In this document: piece after piece, positions 23,221 through 29,986 of the stretch | Layout of the letters: the number at the start of each line of letters is the position of its first letter | Position numbering within the stretch: position 1 is the first letter of the stretch | Virus record (IMG/VR): IMGVR_UViG_3300025736_000056 | Span: 1-43,981 of that record | From: a virus | Length of the DNA stretch: 43,981 nt | Strand: one strand, 5' to 3' | Notes under the pieces: model-generated | What the model was told of the DNA's origin: nothing | Databases searched by the model: none | Seen by the model: only the letters and a program-made list of their open reading frames with translations | Position numbers and translations under genes: made by a program

Positions 23221-24321
23221 ATGAAAACAATCTTGCTATATTTAATAACAATCCTATTCTTACTTTTATCTTTAGTAATTTTGGCATTCATACCTTGCCA
23301 CGCATCCACAATCACCTTGCCAGCACATGAACAGAAGATACTTTCAGAAGTAGCAGACGAATACGGACTATGTGGAGACTCTCGGCTATTGCTGTTTGTT
23401 ATACGCAAGGTAGAAAATGGCAGAATTTATTTAGAAAAAAAGAAAACTATTTACATTGTAAAGAATTTGGTGTATTACGGTACCAACAAGGAGGTACAAA
23501 AATGGTTACAAAAAAATGCACCAAATGTTTTAAAGAAAAATCTATACAAGAGTTTTATTCGAGACGTGGGGAATGCAAAGAATGTATTGCAAAGAAAGGG
23601 AAAAAATATTGGGAAGAAAATAAACATATTATTATTATCAAAAGAAGAGATTATTTCAGAGAAAACAGAGAAAAACATCTTCAACAAAAAAGAGAAGAAT
23701 ATAAAAGAAATAGTAAAAAGTATAAAGAAAGCTCAAAAAAATGGAGACTTAGAAATCCTGATAAAACTTACGAATATGAAAAAAAAAGATGGTATGAAGA
23801 ACAAAAAATACTCAAAAACTATTTTAAAATCAAAGCTGGAGGAAAATGTTCAATTTGCGGGTATTCGAAAAATTTATCAGTTCTTGAATGGCATCATAAA
23901 AATGAAAAAGAAAAAGATTTTGTCATTGGAAAAAAGAGAATCACATTTCGAAACTATTCAATGTTTCAAAAAGAAATCGGAAAATGTATTTTGCTATGTT
24001 GTAATTGTCACAAAGAAAAACATTTTCCACCACCAGAATTTAAGTCATTACCAGATAGAGTTCTCAAAAGATTTAAAAACCATGGAATTAATCTTTTATG
24101 AAGACAGAGGTATAAGCATGGGCGTACTTCATCCAAAAGCGGTAAACACATCATTTCGCAATCAATGTCAATGGACGGCAGGAACTATTGCCAAGAGATA
24201 TACAGGTGATCTTATGGCATTCTCGAACCGTTGGTGTCCAATTGGAGCAAGCAACGATCCTACTGGACTGAATCAAAACTGGTACAAAAATGCACGTTAT
24301 TACATGAATAAATGGAGATAA
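23221..24321 (+). CDS. Secreted lysozyme/transglycosylase-like protein interrupted by an in-frame 684-base insertion
   Basis: The open frame encodes 366 residues. Residues 1-68 have a hydrophobic signal/anchor (to about PCHA, residue 29) and FVIRKVENGR, with the Glu in the place of the catalytic Glu of SLT-type lysozymes. Residues 297-366 resume with GISMGVLHPKAVN, CQWTAGTIAKRY and ASNDPTGLNQNWYKNARYYM, the usual end of this phage family. Residues 69-296 are Lys-rich sequence unlike any enzyme and coincide with an HNH gene in another frame. Removing 23425-24108 leaves a perfect 138-residue protein. An internal ATG at 24118 follows AGAGG. Whether the long form, two pieces, or nothing functional is made is unknown. 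Confidence 0.65.
   Translation: MKTILLYLITILFLLLSLVILAFIPCHASTITLPAHEQKILSEVADEYGLCGDSRLLLFVIRKVENGRIYLEKKKTIYIVKNLVYYGTNKEVQKWLQKNAPNVLKKNLYKSFIRDVGNAKNVLQRKGKNIGKKINILLLSKEEIISEKTEKNIFNKKEKNIKEIVKSIKKAQKNGDLEILIKLTNMKKKDGMKNKKYSKTILKSKLEENVQFAGIRKIYQFLNGIIKMKKKKILSLEKRESHFETIQCFKKKSENVFCYVVIVTKKNIFHHQNLSHYQIEFSKDLKTMELIFYEDRGISMGVLHPKAVNTSFRNQCQWTAGTIAKRYTGDLMAFSNRWCPIGASNDPTGLNQNWYKNARYYMNKWR
23425..24108 (+). mobile_element. HNH-carrying insertion inside the lysozyme-like gene
   Basis: The boundary is placed at a shared CAGA (23421-23424 and 24105-24108). Length is 684 bases, exactly 228 codons, and the interrupted frame stays open across it. Only 77 bases precede and 7 follow the HNH gene, too little for a group I intron core, and no intein end residues are present. 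Best read as a direct insertion of a homing-endonuclease gene. Confidence 0.6.
23502..24101 (+). CDS. HNH endonuclease nested in the lysozyme-like gene
   Basis: 199 residues, ATG at 23502 after a strong AAGGAGG. N-terminal zinc motif KKCTKCFKEKSIQEFYSRRG then ECKECIAKKG; a long basic helix; then the HNH domain CSICGYSKNLSVLEWHHKNE and ILLCCNCHKEKHF. The Cys pairs bind structural zinc; HH and the later His form the catalytic site. It lies entirely within another open frame, shifted by two. Related in form to the gene at 35832-36383. Confidence 0.88.
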   Translation: MVTKKCTKCFKEKSIQEFYSRRGECKECIAKKGKKYWEENKHIIIIKRRDYFRENREKHLQQKREEYKRNSKKYKESSKKWRLRNPDKTYEYEKKRWYEEQKILKNYFKIKAGGKCSICGYSKNLSVLEWHHKNEKEKDFVIGKKRITFRNYSMFQKEIGKCILLCCNCHKEKHFPPPEFKSLPDRVLKRFKNHGINLL

Positions 24322-24324
24322 ATA

Positions 24325-24549
24325 ATGAATAGACTATTGTCCTTTATATTTCTAAAACTATTGGCAATTTCAAGTGCAATAGCATATTACTTTGAAGGAA
24401 AATATTGTAAATACCATTATAAATGTGAGGACGATAAAAAGAAAGGAAAGCAATGGAAAGTAAAAAAAGCTGTCAGTACTGCAACAAAGAAATCCACGAA
24501 AGTACCATCAGGTGCGATGAATGTCACGAAGCATGGGTGGACGGTATGA
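24325..24549 (+). CDS. Small membrane/exported protein
   Basis: 74 residues from an ATG four bases after the lysozyme-like stop, with GGAGATAA upstream. Residues 1-22 are hydrophobic (LLSFIFLKLLAISSAIAYYF), then Cys/Tyr/Lys-rich. The last 32 residues overlap the next gene in a different frame, so the true end may reflect sequence constraints of that gene. No family recognised. Confidence 0.45.
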   Translation: MNRLLSFIFLKLLAISSAIAYYFEGKYCKYHYKCEDDKKKGKQWKVKKAVSTATKKSTKVPSGAMNVTKHGWTV

Positions 24550-24707
24550 AGCATGGGGAAAACTTGTTAAAACAACAATTAAAGGAACTTTTAGGGTCAC
24601 TAATCGATTTAGCCAAACCTATAGATCTTCCTATTTACAGTAGTGACCAGAAGAACAATATAAAAACCAAGAAAGGTGGCTGTAACAATGGAAAACTTCA
24701 AAAATGA
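24453..24707 (+). CDS. Small zinc-ribbon protein
   Basis: 84 residues. SCQYCNKEI and IRCDECHEAW give a four-Cys zinc ribbon in residues 6-27, then a helical body. GAAAGGAAAGCA precedes the ATG. Probably a nucleic-acid- or protein-binding early protein; function unknown. Confidence 0.6.
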   Translation: MESKKSCQYCNKEIHESTIRCDECHEAWVDGMKHGENLLKQQLKELLGSLIDLAKPIDLPIYSSDQKNNIKTKKGGCNNGKLQK

Positions 24708-24837
24708 AATAGTGATACCGGCACACATAGAAATGAAGATCAAAGGTAATGAGAACTGGATTAATACTTTACACGCAGATAATATTTTACAGGAAGTTAT
24801 TGAAATAATGTACAAACAAGAAAGAGGAAAGCAATGA
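24688..24837 (+). CDS. Small early protein (49 aa)
   Basis: MENFKNEIVIPAHIEMKIKG at the start and NILQEVIEIMYKQERGKQ at the end. GAAAGGTGG precedes the ATG; the stop overlaps the next start as ATGA. The tight coupling supports a real gene. No family recognised. Confidence 0.55.
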   Translation: MENFKNEIVIPAHIEMKIKGNENWINTLHADNILQEVIEIMYKQERGKQ

Positions 24838-24986
24838 GCAAGTTAAAACTAATATGTCCGATTTGTGAATCAACGAACATCTGCACTACACAGAAAGACA
24901 GATATTGCCGTCGCTGTGGCTATCGAGATTCGACGATAGAACAGTTCAATATGGAATTTCAAAAGAAGAAAGGTAAAAAAGCATGA
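24834..24986 (+). CDS. Small zinc-ribbon protein (50 aa)
   Basis: CPICEST at residue 8 and YCRRCGYRD at residue 24 form a zinc ribbon, followed by a Lys-rich tail. ATGA overlap with the preceding gene. Its last codons are overlapped by the opposite-strand HNH gene. Confidence 0.6.
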   Translation: MSKLKLICPICESTNICTTQKDRYCRRCGYRDSTIEQFNMEFQKKKGKKA

Positions 24987-25510
24987 GAGAATTTAATAAT
25001 TTTCCTGAGAAAAGCATGGTGTTTACTATGTTCAGAATGATTAGCAAACAACATAAGATTATCAATTCTATTGTCAGAAGTATTACCATTAATATGATGA
25101 ATAATTTCTTTTCGTGTAAGATAGCGTCCAAGATGTTTTTCCATTACGAGACGGTGTTCAAGAACATAAGTATGGTTAATGCAAAAAGGATGGTTAAGTT
25201 TATAAACCAATATATAGCCGTTAGAGGAAATAGTCTTACCACTTATACACTTACCACCTTTCCAGCTAGGATTGTTTTTTCCTTTAAGACTTTCTCCGTA
25301 ACATTTTTTCGAGCAATATTTACCTCCCCCATCTTTAATAACAGAGGGTCTAACTTTAAAAACTTTACCGCAAGTTTTACATATTTTTTTAACTTTGGGG
25401 TTTTTAAGATAATGGCACTTAGTAGAACAATATTTACCTTTTCCAATTTTAATAACAGAAGGAAAAACTTCAAAAACTTTTCCGCATTCTTTACAATTTA
25501 CTTTAATCAT
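24959..25510 (-). CDS. HNH endonuclease with two treble-clef-like zinc repeats
   Basis: 183 residues from the ATG at 25510 with GGAGAGAATT upstream; opposite to the early operon. Two near-identical N-terminal units: CKECGKVFEVFPSVIK...YCSTKC (residues 5-30) and CKTCGKVFKVRPSVIK...YCSKKC (36-61). Then NNPSWKGGK and the HNH core LEHRLVMEKHLGRYLTRKEI, IHHINGNTSDNRIDNLMLF, HSKHHAF. Probably a mobile homing endonuclease whose zinc fingers bind DNA. Its plus-strand complement is open by chance and is not a gene. Confidence 0.88.
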   Translation of the reverse strand: MIKVNCKECGKVFEVFPSVIKIGKGKYCSTKCHYLKNPKVKKICKTCGKVFKVRPSVIKDGGGKYCSKKCYGESLKGKNNPSWKGGKCISGKTISSNGYILVYKLNHPFCINHTYVLEHRLVMEKHLGRYLTRKEIIHHINGNTSDNRIDNLMLFANHSEHSKHHAFLRKIIKFSHAFLPFFF

Positions 25511-25529
25511 AATTCTCTCCAAATAAAAA

Positions 25530-25621
25530 TGCCCTTTTCGGTGCATTCAGTAGAAACGGTTAAGTCTCAACACCTAATCAGGGCAATATTTTTGAACATA
25601 AAAAATCCGTTTCTGCTGAAT
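25530..25621 (+). ncRNA. Pseudoknotted RNA element upstream of an early gene
   Basis: As plus-strand RNA: TGCCC (25530-25534) pairs GGGCA (25581-25585); GGTG (25540-25543) pairs CACC (25571-25574); and a 15-bp helix joins 25545-25559 with 25607-25621, crossing the first two. The only imperfect pair in the long helix is G.U on plus but A-C on minus, favouring plus. The ribosome site of the next gene begins 17 bases further on. Class unknown. Confidence 0.5.
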
Positions 25622-25650
25622 AATAATATTATAACACAAGGAGAGTGAAA

Positions 25651-26013
25651 ATGCAAACATTTAATAATTTATCTAACAATAATTTTGGCGGTTGTGTTGC
25701 ATGCGACGGCTCAGGATTCCACAAAATGTATCGATTTGATATTATTGAAAGATGGCAAGAAGAACATTATTCTGCGAAAGAAGCATTTGAACTGTATCGA
25801 TTATGGAAATATTGCAAAAATACCTGGGATGAATACTCTTGTATCCCCTGCGAATTTTGCAGAATAGATGAATTTTCAGAAGCAGTAAGAGACTGCGAGG
25901 ATATATATGACAAAAAACAGAGAGAGGCGAGAGACCAAAGGATCAATAATGATATGTTACTTTCTACGATTCGGGATATTACCCTAAACTTTCAGGAGAG
26001 GAATAGATTATGA
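25651..26013 (+). CDS. Cys-rich early protein
   Basis: 120 residues from the ATG at 25651 (AAGGAGAGTGAAA upstream). CVACDGSGF near residue 15 is DnaJ-zinc-finger-like; CIPCEFC near residue 64 supplies further ligands; the C-terminus is helical. It is preceded by the structured RNA at 25530-25621, which could control its translation. Function unknown. Confidence 0.65.
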   Translation: MQTFNNLSNNNFGGCVACDGSGFHKMYRFDIIERWQEEHYSAKEAFELYRLWKYCKNTWDEYSCIPCEFCRIDEFSEAVRDCEDIYDKKQREARDQRINNDMLLSTIRDITLNFQERNRL

Positions 26014-26192
26014 GATTATTGATGAAAATGGAAAACACATTACATGAAGATTATCACATGAACAATGCGTACAAAAGGACAAGAATGTTGCGAGATATGA
26101 AAGCTGCTGTAATTCGTCTTGAGAGACAGGACAAGCAGTACGAAAAAGACATATTTAATGAGATATTGAGAAAGAGAGGAACAAGTGAGTAA
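26010..26192 (+). CDS. Small helical protein (60 aa)
   Basis: Highly charged helix (AAVIRLERQDKQYEKDIFNE). ATGA overlap with the gene before it, and its stop shares one base with the next ATG, so three genes are coupled. No family recognised. Confidence 0.55.
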   Translation: MRLLMKMENTLHEDYHMNNAYKRTRMLRDMKAAVIRLERQDKQYEKDIFNEILRKRGTSE

Positions 26193-26383
26193 TGGATAAA
26201 AAAGACGTATATGTATTTGCAACTGCAATAGGTGGGCTAATAAAAGCTATGGGAATGCAAGCAGAAAACACTAAAAGGTTATCAAATGGTGAATCAATAG
26301 CTTATAACGATGATTCATTCAACCAACTTATGGTAGATCGAGGACTACATCACAATTCACTAATGACTGAGCTTTACCCATAA
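26192..26383 (+). CDS. Hypothetical early protein (63 aa)
   Basis: MDKKDVYVFATAIGGLIKAM at the start, then a polar body ending MTELYP. Coupled to the preceding gene by overlap. No recognised family. Confidence 0.5.
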   Translation: MDKKDVYVFATAIGGLIKAMGMQAENTKRLSNGESIAYNDDSFNQLMVDRGLHHNSLMTELYP

Positions 26384-26401
26384 CAAAGAAAGGCAATAAA
26401 A

Positions 26402-26470
26402 ATGAAACTAAGATCACTTGCAATATTATTAGTAGTGCTTACTGTTATGTTCCCCCCACAAGCACCATAA
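26402..26470 (+). CDS. Signal-peptide-like micropeptide (22 aa)
   Basis: MKLRSLAILLVVLTVMFPPQ then AP and stop: a basic start, hydrophobic core and no mature part. GAAAGGCAATAAAA precedes the ATG. It could be a tiny membrane peptide or the stump of a truncated exported protein. Confidence 0.35.
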   Translation: MKLRSLAILLVVLTVMFPPQAP

Positions 26471-26484
26471 GAAAGGATAATTGC

Positions 26485-26931
26485 ATGAGAAAGAAAGGAA
26501 TATTAGGACCATTATATGTAATAATATTATTTGTTGTTATATCATTTTCAATAATATTATTTACAGAAGGGCTTAAGATATTTAGTGAATTAGCAGGATA
26601 TGATAGTCAATTTAAGGTTATTGGTCCAAAATATGACCGAAATAATAAATATAAAAATAGTTACAACAAAGATGTTGAAGTAAAAAGCAATAAGTTATCG
26701 CCTAAATTAATTACCTCCTACTATTATATTTCACAATGTGCATACTGTAAATTTATAATTGACCATATTAATACTAATGAGAAGAAAATGAACAAAATGA
26801 CAAGTCATGGAATATGTGCAGAATGTTATAAAAAAGAAATTGAAGCTATGGGGTTTAAACTTAATAAAATTGACTATGACAAAATGAAAATCAAGATGAA
26901 TAGATCGATTCGGATGGGCTGGGCTTTATAA
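26485..26931 (+). CDS. Membrane-anchored zinc-ribbon protein
   Basis: 148 residues. One membrane segment at residues 8-30 (GPLYVIILFVVISFSIILFT), a polar linker, then CAYCKFIID near residue 86 and SHGICAECYKKE near residue 109, a four-Cys ribbon with the SHGIC.EC pattern. AAAGGATAATTGC stands before the ATG. Function unknown. Confidence 0.6.
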   Translation: MRKKGILGPLYVIILFVVISFSIILFTEGLKIFSELAGYDSQFKVIGPKYDRNNKYKNSYNKDVEVKSNKLSPKLITSYYYISQCAYCKFIIDHINTNEKKMNKMTSHGICAECYKKEIEAMGFKLNKIDYDKMKIKMNRSIRMGWAL

Positions 26932-27055
26932 ATAAAAAACATTCATATTTAAACTCTAATCAACTTTAATTAAAAACCCGTATGTTTTCACCTTTTAGCC
27001 ATAACAATTGATTCTTGATAGGTAAAACCCTACGAAAAACAGGTAAGGAGCAGTT

Positions 27056-27157
27056 ATGAAGGACAATTTTACAGACAAAGTATTATTTTTAATTTGGGTA
27101 ATAATTACTACTGCTTCGTTAACCATGGCTATTGTTAAAATTTATCTTAACAGTTGA
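27056..27157 (+). CDS. Single-span membrane micropeptide (33 aa)
   Basis: MKDNFTDKVLFLIWVIITTA continuing to IYLNS: one membrane helix. Preceded by AAGGAGCAGTT, the ribosome-site cassette shared with the genes at 27182, 27532 and 30471. The gap 26932-27055 before it holds only AT-rich sequence that I cannot assign. Confidence 0.5.
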   Translation: MKDNFTDKVLFLIWVIITTASLTMAIVKIYLNS

Positions 27158-27181
27158 TGTTATAACAAAGGAGCAGTTACG

Positions 27182-27529
27182 ATGAACAGTCAACTTCACA
27201 AATTATTACTTTATGGATTTCTTTTAATTGCATTACTTATGTGCATAATTCAACCAATAAGGACTTTATATAAGACAAATCAAACTATTCAAGAAATAGA
27301 ACGACAACAAAAAGACCATGAATTTCAAGATTTTTATGTTTTGCCCTCTTGCTGTAAGGATATTGGCACGGAACCTTTAGACGAATTATTCAGAATCTAC
27401 ATTGAAAAGGGAACAGAGAAAGAATATATAATTGCAGTAAGCAACGGGAAACTTTTCTACGTTGATCTAGATGGCTCTAGGACTGAAATAAAGACAAAAG
27501 GTCGTATGTTTTACGAAAAGGAGCAGTAA
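27182..27529 (+). CDS. Membrane-anchored early protein (115 aa)
   Basis: Membrane segment at residues 8-25 (LLLYGFLLIALLMCIIQP), a helical linker, then a small domain with PSCCKDIGTEPLDELFRIYI and KGRMFYEKEQ. AAAGGAGCAGTTACG precedes the ATG. No family recognised. Confidence 0.55.
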   Translation: MNSQLHKLLLYGFLLIALLMCIIQPIRTLYKTNQTIQEIERQQKDHEFQDFYVLPSCCKDIGTEPLDELFRIYIEKGTEKEYIIAVSNGKLFYVDLDGSRTEIKTKGRMFYEKEQ

Positions 27530-27531
27530 AA

Positions 27532-27711
27532 TTGAAACTACTAAAAATAATACTAGAAATAATAATACTTTGGGGAGTAGCTACAATTATACTTCACCCA
27601 TTGGTAGTTTACTTTAATTTACCATGGCATGTAACCGCATCTTTCTATTACCTTGCATTCATTTGCATTTTTTTATATCACGTTGGATTGATTAAATTTT
27701 TACACCGTTGA
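27532..27711 (+). CDS. Two-span membrane protein (59 aa), TTG start
   Basis: Starts at TTG after AAAAGGAGCAGTAAAA. Two hydrophobic stretches (IILEIIILWGVATIIL and ASFYYLAFICIFLYHVGLI). The stop is three bases before the -35 box of the next promoter. It could be a holin-like or anti-superinfection membrane protein, but there is no specific evidence. Confidence 0.5.
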   Translation: MKLLKIILEIIILWGVATIILHPLVVYFNLPWHVTASFYYLAFICIFLYHVGLIKFLHR

Positions 27712-27713
27712 TG

Positions 27714-27742
27714 TTGACACAGATTAATTTATTTGTTATGAT
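27714..27742 (+). promoter_or_regulatory. Sigma70 promoter for the replication genes
   Basis: TTGACA (27714-27719), 17-base spacer, TATGAT (27737-27742): close to consensus. A transcript starting near 27750 would begin with the structured leader before the initiator gene. Confidence 0.85.
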
Positions 27743-27750
27743 GTTACTAA

Positions 27751-27862
27751 GCTACGAGGGACGGGTCTTTTTTATGTCCATAAAAGGGCTTCTCTTATGA
27801 GTGCGTTTGGAAAAATTAACCTTTTCCTTGTAGCCACGTTCTCTGAGGGAAGCCCTTTTTTT
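27751..27862 (+). ncRNA. Structured leader with terminator (putative attenuator)
   Basis: GCTAC (27751-27755) can pair with GTAGC (27830-27834); AGGGCTTC (27785-27792) with GAAGCCCT (27849-27856), followed by seven Ts ending at 27862. The two helices cross, so they form a pseudoknot or compete. Local hairpins GGAC/GTCC and GGAAAA/TTTTCC add structure. A short ORF (MSIKGLLL, from 27774) lies inside. The terminator stands before the replication genes, so attenuation or a small RNA is likely. Confidence 0.55.
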
Positions 27863-27881
27863 ATTGAATAGGAGGTGTTGT

Positions 27882-28700
27882 ATGGCTAAAAGATTTACAG
27901 ATACAGAAATATGGAAAGAAGATTGGTTCCTTGAAATGCCTTATGAATATATGTTTCTATGGAACTATTTAAAAGATACATGTGACCATGCTGGAATATG
28001 GAAACCTAATAAAAAATTTGTTGAATTTATTACTGGAAAAAAGATTAATTACGAAATTGCCCTCTCCTCTATCAATTCTGATAAAGAAAGAATTTTAGTT
28101 TTACCTAATAAAAAATGGCTTATATTAGATTTTTTTGTATTTCAATATGGTTCTATTTTAAATGAAGAAAACAGGGTTCATCAGTCGATAGTTAATATAT
28201 TTGATAAAAACAATATAGAGCTTAAATTGATTAGAGGTCTAAAAGAGGTCAAATTGAGGTCAACTAGAGGTCAACTAGAGGTCAAGCATGGGGTTAAAGA
28301 CAAAGACAAAGACAAAGACATAAGAGCGAGTGTAAACGATGCTCTTAAGGATAAGGACAAAGAGAAGGACAAAAACAAAGAAAGAGAAGAAAGAGAAGAA
28401 AGAAAGAATGTTAAGAATGTTAAGAAAAAAGAGAAAGAAATAGATAAAGAAAAAATTAAATTTTTAGAATTCGTCTTTCTATCAAATGATGAACACCAAA
28501 AGCTCGTACAGAAATTAACAGAATCAAAAACAAAAGAAATGATTGAACGACTTAACAACTATGTTGGTTCTACTGGCAAGAAATACAAATCCCATTATCA
28601 TACAATTCTTACATGGGAGAATAAAGAACCAAAAGCAAAACCACAAGACAATCGATATTCAAAGATACTCGAAGAAATTGGTGATGGTCATATAAGTTAA
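27882..28700 (+). CDS. Replication initiator (winged-helix, O-like)
   Basis: 272 residues, ATG at 27882 after GGAGG. The N-terminal domain FTDTEIWKEDWFLEMPYEYM, LWNYLKDTCDHAGIW and NRVHQSIVNIFDKNN is the phage replication-organiser/DnaD-like winged helix. A repeated linker (KDKDKDKDI, then KDKDKEKDKNK) follows, then a C-terminal helical domain. Five iterons lie inside its coding sequence at 28233-28287, as in lambda O. With the loader next door it should melt the origin and recruit host DnaB. Confidence 0.75.
   Translation: MAKRFTDTEIWKEDWFLEMPYEYMFLWNYLKDTCDHAGIWKPNKKFVEFITGKKINYEIALSSINSDKERILVLPNKKWLILDFFVFQYGSILNEENRVHQSIVNIFDKNNIELKLIRGLKEVKLRSTRGQLEVKHGVKDKDKDKDIRASVNDALKDKDKEKDKNKEREEREERKNVKNVKKKEKEIDKEKIKFLEFVFLSNDEHQKLVQKLTESKTKEMIERLNNYVGSTGKKYKSHYHTILTWENKEPKAKPQDNRYSKILEEIGDGHIS
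28233..28287 (+). repeat. Five 11-bp iterons, candidate replication origin
   Basis: Copies of WGAGGTCWAVN begin at 28233, 28244, 28255, 28266 and 28277, exactly 11 bases apart, so all sit on the same DNA face. They are followed by an A/G-rich purine tract of AAAGAC units (from 28297). The layout matches origins embedded in initiator genes. Confidence 0.75.
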
Positions 28701-28716
28701 ACAAAAGGAAAAACCC

Positions 28717-29463
28717 ATGAGTAGAGAATTTAAGAAAAAGTGTGATAGATGCAAAAAAGAATTTAAATATGTATTAAAATCATGGAACGAGAAAGAACCA
28801 GAATTTTGTGATGATACATGCGAACAATTATTTTATGAAGAACTTGAAGAGAAAAGAAGAACCATCTCAATTAAAAACAACATGCTTCTTATACCTAAAA
28901 AGTACAGGAACTTAAAAACTGACAGAACACAGTTACTCGATAAATGTGTGAATACAAACTTATATATTCATGGTAAATGCGGAACTGGCAAATCAATCTT
29001 CATATCAAATCTTGCGATTAAGTATATTTTAAATGGAACTAGCATTGCATGGATTGAAACATTGGATTTTTTCCAAAAGATGCGTGTTGCCTATTCAAAC
29101 AATGAAAGCATAGAAGAAGAAGTTCAACACTATTGTTATTTTGACGGAGTACTTTTTATCAATGATTTTGGAACATCAAATAAGGAATTTGTAAAAATGC
29201 AATTGTTAACACTACTTGATGCTAGAGAGAAGAATGAGTTATTGACAGTAATTACTTCCAATTTAAAAGTAGAAGAAATACAAAAACAATTTGGAGAAAG
29301 AATTCTATCTCGTATTATTGGCATGAATATTAAAATAAAGATTAATGATAAAGGAGAAAAACAGAAAGTTAATACAATTTATCTTTTTAAATCAGAAGAT
29401 AGAAGATACTCACCAGAAAAGTGGTCTAATAATACGTTAGAAATGGAGAACATACAATTATGA
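28717..29463 (+). CDS. DnaC/IstB-type AAA+ helicase loader
   Basis: 248 residues. Walker A HGKCGTGKSIFISNLA near residue 90 and Walker B GVLFINDFG near residue 145; sensor-like TVITSNLKVEEI; Arg in ERILSRIIG. An N-terminal zinc ribbon (CDRCKKEF, FCDDTC) precedes the ATPase, as in several phage loaders. Follows the initiator by 16 bases. Expected to load the host replicative helicase. Confidence 0.88.
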   Translation: MSREFKKKCDRCKKEFKYVLKSWNEKEPEFCDDTCEQLFYEELEEKRRTISIKNNMLLIPKKYRNLKTDRTQLLDKCVNTNLYIHGKCGTGKSIFISNLAIKYILNGTSIAWIETLDFFQKMRVAYSNNESIEEEVQHYCYFDGVLFINDFGTSNKEFVKMQLLTLLDAREKNELLTVITSNLKVEEIQKQFGERILSRIIGMNIKIKINDKGEKQKVNTIYLFKSEDRRYSPEKWSNNTLEMENIQL

Positions 29464-29984
29464 TTTTAGGTGAAAGAGTAATACAGGCAATGCCAAAAGA
29501 GCTTAAAGAGGGGTTTAACAAAAAAGTTAGCGGGGAAATAGATCAATATGAATTAGATAAAATATGTTGTTACTGGAGCGATAAGAACGCAAATTGGAGC
29601 TATCAACCACCACCAAGCGAACCTTTAATAATTAAAAAAATGAATAAAGAAATAATGGATCTGATGAACAAAAAAAATACATCATATTCTGATAAGAAAA
29701 ACATACAACAACTTGAAACCGACCTAAAGGAACATAAAGCACTTTACAAAGTAGATATTAATGCGAATAAAAGCATAAACTATTCAAATTATTTGTGGGT
29801 TCTTCGTATGTGTACTGTTTTTGCAATAGAAAAAGATAACGATTTATATAAAAAATACGATGACATACGCACTGATTATAAATACAAAATATATTTGAAT
29901 TTCCCGAATGAAGGTCTTATCGAATTATGGACAAAATCATTTAATATAGAAAACGAATATTTAATAAGAAAAATGGAGCAATAG
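29460..29984 (+). CDS. Hypothetical replication-operon protein (174 aa)
   Basis: Overlaps the loader gene by four bases (ATGA form). Mostly helical and charged: VIQAMPKELKEGFNKKVSGE, SYSDKKNIQQLETDLKEHKA, YLWVLRMCTVFAIEKDNDLY. No catalytic motif. Coupling suggests a role with initiator and loader. Confidence 0.55.
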   Translation: MILGERVIQAMPKELKEGFNKKVSGEIDQYELDKICCYWSDKNANWSYQPPPSEPLIIKKMNKEIMDLMNKKNTSYSDKKNIQQLETDLKEHKALYKVDINANKSINYSNYLWVLRMCTVFAIEKDNDLYKKYDDIRTDYKYKIYLNFPNEGLIELWTKSFNIENEYLIRKMEQ

Positions 29985-29986
29985 CA

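Noticed and set aside
23425-24108. Group I intron or intein in the lysozyme-like gene
   Set aside because: Only 84 bases outside the HNH frame leave no room for a group I core, and there are no intein splice residues (Cys/Ser start, His-Asn end).
25545-25621. Terminal inverted repeat of an insertion sequence around the HNH region
   Set aside because: Both arms lie on the same side of the HNH gene, and no transposase is present; the arms are better explained as an RNA helix.
24959-25621. IscB/OMEGA-type RNA-guided nuclease with upstream guide RNA
   Set aside because: The HNH protein is only 183 residues with no RuvC domain, and the structured RNA reads best on the opposite strand.
24983-25648. 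Long plus-strand open frame (about 221 codons) across the HNH gene
   Set aside because: It is the complement of a clear HNH gene with conserved zinc and HNH motifs; its own translation shows no domain.
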